5,130 nucleotides of DNA. Source: Pseudomonadales bacterium (lineage in GTDB: Bacteria > Pseudomonadota > Gammaproteobacteria > Pseudomonadales > DC-out160). The notes beneath the pieces were generated by a model. It did no database searches. It was not told where the DNA came from and saw only the letters and a program-made list of their open reading frames with translations. The stretch's first letter is position 1; the number at the start of each line of letters is the position of its first letter. The stretch covers positions 1 to 5,130 of the forward strand of contig JAESQG010000406.1 of assembly GCA_016765265.1 (NCBI GenBank), given 5' to 3'. The position numbers and the translations under genes were made by a program. This document shows positions 1 through 5,130 of this stretch, one piece after another.

Positions 1-113
1 ATAGACAGAAGGAAAGACTGTACATGATACAGATTGAGGTCTGGCTAGGCTGATTGATTGTAATTAATTAAGTATGTCAGTTGGCACAGACCGAAAGAAC
101 AGATTGGCTAGAT
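1..113. other. Intergenic or flanking DNA with no supported gene
   Basis: This stretch lies downstream of the TPR gene on the minus strand. All three minus frames read just past that gene's stop hit stops and show no TPR-like residues. A minus-strand ATG at 25-23 opens eight codons (MYSLSFCL) to the window edge. By synteny this could be the start of lolB, but there is no Shine-Dalgarno sequence in front of it, so I do not call it. The stretch contains AT-rich TTAATTAA around 63-71 and an 8-base direct repeat (ACAGATTG at 29-36 and 99-106), each copy followed by GGCTAG. No terminator hairpin is visible. Confidence 0.5.
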
Positions 114-1361
114 CTATCCAGACATGCGGAAAATGAGATATGTATATTTTTTCCCCGTTTTTAATAATTGATAAAGGTATTTTTTTGCTTGTTTGTCGAG
201 TTCGTTTTCCCATGAGAGTAGTGCTAAGGAAAGTAGTAAATCGCTGTCGTTAGGGTTTCTTTTTATGAGGTATTCAAACTGTTCTTGCGCCTTGTCTAGT
301 TTATTGAGCTTAATGAGTAAGCGAGCATAGACGATTCGTAACCTTTTATGGGAGGCATGTTTTTTTACCGCTTGTTTTAGCGTTTTTAGCGCTTCCTCTA
401 TTTGGCCCAGGCTTTGAAGTGTTTTCGCCCTGAATATTTTCGCGGTAACATAGTTGGGCTCCAATTCAAGTGAGTGCTCGACGGATACAAGAGCCGCTTT
501 TCGCGCTTTTTGCAAGTCTTCCAGTATGGCTTTGGTGAACCATAATCGAGCATTTTCGGGATGACTTGTTGTCAGTGTATTGAGCCCAGTGATGATGGTC
601 TGTCGTGCATTTCTGTCTACGCGGCGGCTATGATGAATTAGAAAATCGAAGTTGGGCTCGCCGGATAGCAGGAGGAGTTTATCCACATGTATTAGTGCTT
701 CATTATATTTTGAATTGCGAATAAGTTGAATTGTCACGGCCTGATGTGCTTCGATATTATCAGGCTCTATCTCCAACCATAATTTGGCAGCGTTTAAGGT
801 AGCTTGATGGGCAGCCATATATTTAGCGATTCGGGTAGCGCGAGCGATTATTTTAGGGTCCCTTGTATAGTGGGCTTGTTTTAAATAATTACCCAAAGTG
901 ACATTTAATCGGTTTGCCTTGCCCGCCATCTCAGCAACTATAAGATCGTAGAGAGTTTCAGCTTCCATTTTGGAGGAAAGAAGGTCGGGTTTCTGTATTT
1001 TGTTTTGCTGAGTTGCATTAGTGAGGATTTGTTTTGTTTTTGAGTTGTTCCCATCTGCAAGTTGCTGTTCTGATGGCTCCGTGGTTGGGGTGTTTGTTGC
1101 CTGGCTGGTACCATTAGTTTGGGATTTACTCTGTGTATGTAGAGATTCAGGTTGGGTGGTTTGGGAATTATTGTTGGCTACTGGCACATTAGTTCGTGTA
1201 GCACTATTGTTTGATGGGTTGGTGGGCAAATAGGAACAACTTGTACTAGCTACCAGGGCAAAAATGAAAAAAATGCTAGGTAGTGGGAGAAGCTTTAACT
1301 TCGGCACGAAAATATTTGTTTTCTTACCGAAAAAGTAAACTAAGTAGCTACGATTATTCAC
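114..1361 (-). CDS. TPR-repeat putative lipoprotein, family of the protein beside hemA/lolB, possibly C-terminally truncated
   Basis: A 415-residue protein, probably an envelope lipoprotein acting as a protein-interaction scaffold; its true function is unknown. The GTG start at 1361 is supported by AGGA five bases upstream. A second in-frame GTG (residue 19) would give a more usual 24-residue signal but lacks a ribosome site. A hydrophobic segment at about residues 27-40 ends in S-T-S-C, with Cys42 as the candidate lipidated cysteine; this fits a relaxed lipobox, though Ser at -3 is atypical. Residues 43-130 are a low-complexity N/Q/S/T linker. Residues 132-265 match my memory of the family's N-terminal part (LYDLIVAE, TRDPKIIARATRIA). 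TPR helices follow at about 270-303, 304-337, 339-371 and 372-405. Relatives as I recall them run to roughly 570-590 residues. This one stops at TAG within the next repeat, where they continue with a YYLGR-like motif. The gene is divergent from hemA. Family assignment is from recalled motifs. Confidence 0.85.
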   Translation of the reverse strand: MNNRSYLVYFFGKKTNIFVPKLKLLPLPSIFFIFALVASTSCSYLPTNPSNNSATRTNVPVANNNSQTTQPESLHTQSKSQTNGTSQATNTPTTEPSEQQLADGNNSKTKQILTNATQQNKIQKPDLLSSKMEAETLYDLIVAEMAGKANRLNVTLGNYLKQAHYTRDPKIIARATRIAKYMAAHQATLNAAKLWLEIEPDNIEAHQAVTIQLIRNSKYNEALIHVDKLLLLSGEPNFDFLIHHSRRVDRNARQTIITGLNTLTTSHPENARLWFTKAILEDLQKARKAALVSVEHSLELEPNYVTAKIFRAKTLQSLGQIEEALKTLKQAVKKHASHKRLRIVYARLLIKLNKLDKAQEQFEYLIKRNPNDSDLLLSLALLSWENELDKQAKKYLYQLLKTGKKYTYLIFRMSG

Positions 1362-1366
1362 TTGAT

Positions 1367-1370
1367 TCCT
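1367..1370 (-). promoter_or_regulatory. Ribosome binding site of the TPR lipoprotein gene
   Basis: On the minus strand AGGA sits five bases before the GTG at 1361, which supports that start over the later GTG at 1307. It overlaps the TAG (1371-1369) that ends a short upstream reading frame, an arrangement that would allow translational coupling if that frame is translated. Confidence 0.5.
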
Positions 1371-1547
1371 ATACTTTAAGCCGGTGACTCATTTTTTTTG
1401 TCCTTCTTACAACCGCTTTGAATGTATTCACATCATTTCCGGCGGCTAACTCTTTTAACCGTTTGATTTCCTATCAATAATGGCATATTTACTGGTTATG
1501 AAAAAGTGAAACTCTGATGGCAATTTCATTAGGCTAATTTTATTCAT
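1369..1547 (-). pseudogene. Possible small peptide gene broken by a -1 frameshift, or two short ORFs
   Basis: The first minus-strand frame starts at ATG 1547, eight bases after a good AAGGA (1560-1556), and runs 30 codons to TAA at 1455. A second frame is open from 1470, begins EIKRLKELAAGN and ends at TAG 1369, seven bases before the TPR gene start. A -1 shift near codon 27 (AAA at 1469-1467) would join them into about 59 residues with a basic C-terminal half (KAVVRRTKKMSHRLK). The second frame also has its own ATG at 1392, preceded by AAGGA at eight bases, which would give only seven residues. I recognise no family. It may be a decayed small gene, a leader peptide for the TPR gene, or chance in A-rich sequence. 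No canonical slippery heptamer is seen at the join. Confidence 0.22.
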
Positions 1548-1606
1548 TATCGCTATCCTTCACTATAGAAGAACGAGCGGGGAGTAGACAGCAACACTTT
1601 GGCGTA

Positions 1607-1630
1607 AGTTCAGGTTAGTTAGTCTGAATT
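1607..1630. repeat. Small inverted repeat (imperfect hairpin)
   Basis: AGTTCAG and CTGAATT can pair as seven base pairs, one of them G-U, around a ten-base loop (GTTAGTTAGT). The stem is AT-rich and is followed by CTGTTTTG rather than a clean U run, so a terminator is not convincing. It could be an operator or chance. Confidence 0.2.
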
Positions 1631-1653
1631 CTGTTTTGCCATACCGTTTAAAA

Positions 1654-1683
1654 TTGATATTGGGTGATTAGATTGTCTTTAAT
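1654..1683 (+). promoter_or_regulatory. Candidate sigma-70 promoter for hemA (distal)
   Basis: TTGATA (1654-1659, five of six matches to TTGACA) and TTTAAT (1678-1683, five of six to TATAAT) are separated by 18 bases. Transcription would begin near 1690 and give a leader of about 215 bases ahead of hemA. This is the best consensus match I found in the intergenic region; it is a prediction from consensus only. Confidence 0.4.
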
Positions 1684-1692
1684 TGTCCGATA

Positions 1693-1705
1693 GCGCAAAA
1701 TGCGC
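1693..1705. repeat. Perfect 5-bp inverted repeat GCGCA-AAA-TGCGC
   Basis: GCGCA at 1693-1697 and TGCGC at 1701-1705 are exact inverted copies around AAA. The site lies just after the predicted distal hemA start point, so it could be an operator or a short 5' stem-loop protecting the transcript. No U run follows, so it is not a terminator. The assignment as regulatory is inference. Confidence 0.3.
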
Positions 1706-1790
1706 GAATTACTGTGACGGGGTATAAATTGCTCAGCATTAATTCACCCTGGGCAGGTGCTGTGCAGAGAGAAGCTCGTTTGGTTTGTGT

Positions 1791-1819
1791 TCGACATCAT
1801 TAGCGCTAGGATTTATATC
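1791..1819 (+). promoter_or_regulatory. Candidate proximal promoter for hemA (weak)
   Basis: TCGACA (1791-1796, five of six) and TATATC (1814-1819, four of six) are spaced by 17 bases. This would start transcription near 1826 and leave a leader of about 78 bases. The match is weaker than the distal candidate. The 16-base direct repeats would cover its start point. Confidence 0.25.
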
Positions 1820-1824
1820 TGTGA

Positions 1825-1856
1825 TGCCTAGGATCTGTGGTGCGTAGGATCTGGGA
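1825..1856. repeat. Two tandem 16-base direct repeats upstream of hemA
   Basis: TGCCTAGGATCTGTGG (1825-1840) is followed directly by TGCGTAGGATCTGGGA (1841-1856), with 13 of 16 positions identical and a shared TAGGATCTG core. A degraded third copy of the core, TAGGATTTA, begins at 1807. The block ends 47 bases before the hemA start. It could bind a regulator at one-and-a-half-turn spacing, or be a small duplication. Confidence 0.55.
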
Positions 1857-1903
1857 TAAGCGCGATTTGTGATGAATGTGTTTGTAGATGATAGAGAATA
1901 TTC

Positions 1904-3160
1904 ATGGGATTGTTAACATTTGGTATTAACCATAGGACGGCAGCAGTTGAGTTAAGAGAGAAGCTAGCCTTTTCTCCTGACACTGTACAAGCAGCCCATA
2001 ATCTTGTGCGTGATACCGCTAATCTCAATGAGGTGGCTATTTTATCTACGTGTAATAGAACGGAGCTTTATTGTAGTACCGACGGGAATGACAGCAATCG
2101 TTTGATTGATTGGATTAGCGATTATCATCGTTTGACCCGTGCTACGCTTCAGGCCTGTGCCTACGAATATTGGAATGAAGCGGCGGTTAAACACATGTTT
2201 AGAGTGGCTTCTGGTTTAGATTCCATGGTGTTAGGTGAGCCACAAATTTTAGGACAGTTAAAGTCTGCTTATACCGTCGCCAAGGAGGCTAGGACAATTG
2301 GTCCTGAATTAGGCAGAGTCTTTCAGCAAACTTTTTCAGTCGCTAAACAAGTTCGAACCGATACTGATATCGGTGCTAATCCTGTTTCAATTGCTTTCGC
2401 TGCAGTATCCCTAGCGAAACACATTTTTAGTAGCCTTAAAGAGACATCAGTGATGCTAGTGGGGGCAGGTGAAACAGTGGAATTGGTGGCGAGGCACCTA
2501 AAAGAAAATCAAGTAGAAAAAATAATCGTTGCCAATCGAACGCTAGAGCGGGCTGCTGTATTGGCACATGAGTTTGATGGTGTTGCGATTACATTAGAAG
2601 AAATTCCTACGGCCCTGGATTCTGTAGACATTGTCGTGACCTCTACCGCAAGTCCATTACCGATCCTGGGCAAGGGTGCGGTTGAACAGGCGCTTAAGCG
2701 CCGCAAACACAAACCCATGTTTATGATCGATATTGCTGTGCCGCGAGATATTGAGCCTGAAGTGGGAGACCTGGATGATGTTTATCTATACACAGTAGAT
2801 GATCTCAATGTAACGATTAAAGATAACCAACAATCTCGACAAGAGTCCGCGAGTCAGGCCGAAGATATCGTGGAATTACGCGTCACTCAGTTTATGAGAC
2901 AATTGCGGGAGCTGGATGCCGTGGCTACCCTTAAGCATTACCGGCATTCTGTGGAAAGCATGAGAGAAGAAGAGCACGAAAAAGCGATTCAACTTATTCG
3001 AGGAGGTATGGATCCAGAAGAAGCGCTAACGCGTATGGGGCACTCGCTTACCAATAAAATATTGCATAAACCTAGCGTTGGCTTGCGTAAGGCCGGTTCA
3101 GAAGGACGAATTGACCTGCTAGATTGGGCGCGCGAGTTGTTTGGGCTCGATGATGATTAA
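1904..3160 (+). CDS. hemA: Glutamyl-tRNA reductase
   Basis: A 418-residue cytoplasmic enzyme that reduces glutamyl-tRNA(Glu) to glutamate-1-semialdehyde with NADPH, the first committed step of C5 tetrapyrrole (haem) synthesis. The catalytic domain shows GINHRTA near the N-terminus, the nucleophile Cys50 in STCNRTELY, and HMFRVASGLDSMVLGEPQILGQ-like sequence from His97 to about 118. The NADPH-binding domain has GAGET at 187-191 and VANRT at about 209-213. IDIAVPRDIEP lies at 275-285, and the helical dimerisation domain fills roughly 318-418. Length is normal. The start is fixed by the family's N-terminus and by an in-frame TAG only nine bases upstream (1892-1894); the ribosome site is weak (AGAGA at 1893-1897). 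First gene of the hemA-prfA-prmC run. It ends in TAA. All key residues I can check are present. Confidence 0.98.
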   Translation: MGLLTFGINHRTAAVELREKLAFSPDTVQAAHNLVRDTANLNEVAILSTCNRTELYCSTDGNDSNRLIDWISDYHRLTRATLQACAYEYWNEAAVKHMFRVASGLDSMVLGEPQILGQLKSAYTVAKEARTIGPELGRVFQQTFSVAKQVRTDTDIGANPVSIAFAAVSLAKHIFSSLKETSVMLVGAGETVELVARHLKENQVEKIIVANRTLERAAVLAHEFDGVAITLEEIPTALDSVDIVVTSTASPLPILGKGAVEQALKRRKHKPMFMIDIAVPRDIEPEVGDLDDVYLYTVDDLNVTIKDNQQSRQESASQAEDIVELRVTQFMRQLRELDAVATLKHYRHSVESMREEEHEKAIQLIRGGMDPEEALTRMGHSLTNKILHKPSVGLRKAGSEGRIDLLDWARELFGLDDD

Positions 3161-3164
3161 ATAC

Positions 3165-3170
3165 GGTGGA
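3165..3170 (+). promoter_or_regulatory. Ribosome binding site before prfA, closer to an AUGUAA start-stop
   Basis: GGTGGA lies 12 bases before the prfA ATG at 3183, which is rather far, and only three bases before another ATG at 3174. That ATG is followed at once by TAA (3174-3179) and is in the prfA frame. The real start is 3183, because the in-frame TAA excludes the earlier ATG and the N-terminus matches RF1. Confidence 0.4.
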
Positions 3171-3182
3171 TTAATGTAAATT

Positions 3183-4271
3183 ATGAAAGACTCGATCCTG
3201 TTAAAATTGGACAGATTAAGTGAGCGTCAAGAAGAATTGGGGTCCCTATTAAGTGATGCTGATGTTATCAGTGATCAGAATAAGTTTCGCCAATATTCAA
3301 AGGAATACGCTGAGCTAGAGCCCATTGTAAAAACCTATGCAAAGTACACCACTGTTATGGAAAATCTTGTAGAGGCGAAAAAATGGCTTAAAGACGAAGA
3401 CCCCGAAATGCGAGAGATGGGGCAGGAAGAACTGAAATCCTGTCAGACGGAAAAAGAAAATATTGCCGTTGATCTACAGATGTTGATGTTGCCAACAGAT
3501 CCTAATGACGGCAATAACGTTTTCTTGGAAATTAGAGCGGGTACAGGTGGAGATGAGGCGGCCATTTTTTCGGGGGATCTTTTTCGCATGTACAGTCGAT
3601 ATGCTGAAGGCCAGCGTTGGAAGATTGAAGTAGTTAGTGAAAACTCGGGTGAGCACGGTGGTTATAAAGAAATTATCTGCCGCGTCATCGGCAGTGATGT
3701 TTATTCTAAATTAAAGTTTGAGTCTGGTGCTCATCGGGTACAACGTGTGCCCGAGACTGAATCTCAGGGACGGGTACATACCTCCGCCTGTACCGTGGCG
3801 GTCATGCCTGAGGTTGATGAGATAAACGAATTTAAAATTGATAAAAACGATTTGCGTATCGATACCTATCGCGCTTCCGGTGCGGGAGGGCAGCATGTCA
3901 ACACCACAGACTCGGCTATCAGGATAACCCATTTACCCTCAGGGGTTGTTGTTGAATGCCAAGATGAGCGTTCTCAACATAAAAATAAAGCGCGAGCCAT
4001 GTCATTATTACAAGCCAAACTACTTGATCACGCGCAGCAGGAGCAATCGAAAGAGCAAAGCGAAAAACGAAAAAGTTTGGTGGGTAGTGGCGATAGGTCA
4101 GAAAGAATTAGAACTTATAACTACCCGCAAGCACGGGTGACCGATCATCGTATTAATTTGACGCTATACCGTCTTGCAGAAATTATGGAGGGGGCGTTGA
4201 GCGAAGTAATAGACCCCTTGAATCACGAGCATCAGGCGGATCAGTTGGCGGCTCTTTCTCAGCAAGAATGA
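3183..4271 (+). CDS. prfA: Peptide chain release factor 1 (RF1)
   Basis: A 362-residue class I release factor that reads UAA and UAG in the ribosomal A site and triggers hydrolysis of peptidyl-tRNA. The N-terminal helical domain covers about residues 1-105, followed by the conserved block EIRAGTGGDEAAIF at 116-129. The stop-recognition PxT motif is P190-E191-T192 in HRVQRVPETESQGRVHTSA; Glu in the middle position also occurs in other bacterial RF1s. The catalytic GGQ is 235-237 in RASGAGGQHVNTTDSA. The length is that of other RF1 proteins. Gln237 is the expected methylation target of PrmC, encoded next. It starts 22 bases after hemA, so it is probably co-transcribed. Its own stop is TGA, read by RF2 and not RF1, so its synthesis does not depend on RF1 for termination. 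Confidence 0.98.
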   Translation: MKDSILLKLDRLSERQEELGSLLSDADVISDQNKFRQYSKEYAELEPIVKTYAKYTTVMENLVEAKKWLKDEDPEMREMGQEELKSCQTEKENIAVDLQMLMLPTDPNDGNNVFLEIRAGTGGDEAAIFSGDLFRMYSRYAEGQRWKIEVVSENSGEHGGYKEIICRVIGSDVYSKLKFESGAHRVQRVPETESQGRVHTSACTVAVMPEVDEINEFKIDKNDLRIDTYRASGAGGQHVNTTDSAIRITHLPSGVVVECQDERSQHKNKARAMSLLQAKLLDHAQQEQSKEQSEKRKSLVGSGDRSERIRTYNYPQARVTDHRINLTLYRLAEIMEGALSEVIDPLNHEHQADQLAALSQQE

Positions 4272-4310
4272 ATGATAGACCAGGGAAGAATAACAAATCA
4301 GTAGATAAAA

Positions 4311-4316
4311 AAGGAG
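4311..4316 (+). promoter_or_regulatory. Ribosome binding site of prmC
   Basis: AAGGAG lies eight bases before the ATG at 4325. This strong site decides the prmC start. The same frame is open back to an ATG at 4268 that overlaps the prfA stop (ATGA), but that ATG has no good ribosome site. Confidence 0.8.
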
Positions 4317-4324
4317 AGCTAAAG

Positions 4325-5130
4325 ATGAGTGTGGATATCGCTGAGCTTATTATTAAAGAGACATTGACTTGGGCCAGAACAGAACTGGCCGAAACGTCAT
4401 CTTCTGTACCGCTGGATTGTGAGTTATTGTTAGCGTTTGTGCTAAAAAAAGAGCGGATATATTTGTGGACTTGGCCTGAAAAGGAGATTTCTCACAATGA
4501 GCTGCTCCAATTTGAGTCGTTAATAGAAGATCGAAAAAATGGGGTGCCTATCGCCTATCTACTGGGGAAAAGAGAGTTTTGGGGACTGCCGCTAAAGGTT
4601 ACCAGAGATACGCTGATTCCAAGACCTGAAACTGAACTTCTTGTGGAGCTAGTGCTGGCAAAGGTGTCGGAGCTCCAATCGTATCGCATCGCTGATTTAG
4701 GCACAGGCTGTGGCGCTATAGCTCTTGCACTTGCCCGTGAGTTGCCTGAGTCAACAGTGGTGGCGACAGATAATTCTTGGGCAGCTTTAAGAGTTGCAGA
4801 AGAGAATGCTAAAAGTCTTAATATTAATAATGTGCAATGTATGCAGGGGACTTGGTGTGAGCCGTTGGATGCAGTGGCTTTCGATTTTATAGTCAGTAAT
4901 CCTCCTTACATAAATAAGAGCGATCCTCATCTTAAACAAGGTGATGTACGCTATGAACCAAGATCTGCCTTGGTGGCTGAAGACCAAGGCTTAGCTGATA
5001 TTGAGGCTATCATTCGACAGGCACCCTTACACTTAAAGCATGGCGGGATGATTGCGTTTGAACATGGTTTTGAGCAAGCCGTACTGATTCGAGAGCTATT
5101 GCAAAAACGGGGATTTTCGAGTGTTGAAAC
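4325..5130 (+). CDS. prmC: Release factor glutamine methyltransferase, 3' end cut by the window
   Basis: SAM-dependent enzyme that N5-methylates the glutamine of the GGQ motif in RF1 and RF2, raising release efficiency. 268 codons are present and the frame runs off the right edge; against a usual length near 277-285, only a short tail is missing. The N-terminal helical domain covers about residues 1-85, with family block GVPIAYLLGKREFWG at 73-87. LIPRPETELLVE is at 97-108, the SAM-binding loop DLGTGCGAIAL at 124-134, the acidic residue for ribose at D149, and the substrate-binding NPPY at 192-195. EPRSAL follows at 211-216 and FEHG at 246-249. It begins 53 bases after prfA with no terminator between them. 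A 19-residue N-terminal extension from ATG 4268 is possible in frame but less likely. Confidence 0.96.
   Translation, partial: MSVDIAELIIKETLTWARTELAETSSSVPLDCELLLAFVLKKERIYLWTWPEKEISHNELLQFESLIEDRKNGVPIAYLLGKREFWGLPLKVTRDTLIPRPETELLVELVLAKVSELQSYRIADLGTGCGAIALALARELPESTVVATDNSWAALRVAEENAKSLNINNVQCMQGTWCEPLDAVAFDFIVSNPPYINKSDPHLKQGDVRYEPRSALVAEDQGLADIEAIIRQAPLHLKHGGMIAFEHGFEQAVLIRELLQKRGFSSVE

Noticed and set aside
1..25. Minus-strand ATG with eight open codons, possible lolB start
   Set aside because: Too short to show a signal peptide or any family residue, with no ribosome site; only synteny from memory favours it.
1021..1233. Plus-strand ORF of 70 codons
   Set aside because: It lies antisense to the low-complexity linker of the TPR gene, and its V/L/W/C-rich composition is the shadow of that linker.
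1723..1728. TATAAA as a -10 element for hemA
   Set aside because: There is no -35-like hexamer at 16-18 bases upstream and no extended -10 TGn.
1745..1759. CACC-CTGGGCA-GGTG hairpin in the hemA leader
   Set aside because: It has only four base pairs and a seven-base loop, so it is weak and not clearly more than chance.
1872..1916. 14-codon ORF overlapping the hemA start, a possible leader peptide
   Set aside because: It has no ribosome binding site, and its length is expected by chance.
1828..2028. Minus-strand ORF of 66 codons across the hemA start
   Set aside because: It is antisense to hemA coding sequence, with no recognisable motif and no ribosome site support.
3750..3758. RF1 stop-recognition tripeptide is PET rather than the E. 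coli PAT
   Set aside because: The middle position of PxT varies in RF1, and PET occurs in other bacteria, so altered codon recognition is not implied.
4787..4987. Minus-strand ORF of 66 codons
   Set aside because: It is antisense to the prmC catalytic region, which is clearly coding on the plus strand.

Overview
The window carries the conserved hemA-prfA-prmC gene run of a gammaproteobacterium. A divergent gene for a TPR lipoprotein lies upstream, an arrangement I recall from Pseudomonas and related marine orders (PA4667 next to hemA). The DNA is moderately AT-rich, and codon use looks similar across the genes. I cannot name the genus. The protein sequences are typical of gammaproteobacterial families.

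Layout, left to right. Bases 1-113 hold no gene I can support; by synteny lolB might begin off the left edge. Bases 114-1361 (minus strand) encode a TPR-repeat protein with a lipoprotein-type signal and a long N/Q/S/T-rich linker. It seems to stop early compared with its family. Bases 1362-1903 are a 542-base divergent intergenic region. It holds candidate hemA promoters, two small inverted repeats, a pair of 16-base direct repeats, and on the minus strand two short ORFs in adjacent frames that together read like one small, possibly frameshifted, peptide gene. Bases 1904-3160 are hemA, 3183-4271 are prfA, and 4325 to the right edge is prmC, lacking its last few codons.

The plus-strand genes look like one transcription unit, with gaps of 22 and 53 bases and no terminator between them. 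HemA reduces glutamyl-tRNA to start C5 tetrapyrrole synthesis. PrfA (RF1) releases peptides at UAA and UAG. PrmC methylates the glutamine of the RF1/RF2 GGQ motif, so enzyme and substrate are neighbours. The TPR lipoprotein probably acts in the envelope, but its function is unknown.

The core genes are ordinary. I found no strong evidence of a new system. The points worth a second look are the short C-terminus of the TPR protein, the possible frameshifted peptide upstream of it, a start-stop AUGUAA directly in front of the RF1 gene, and the repeats in the hemA leader.
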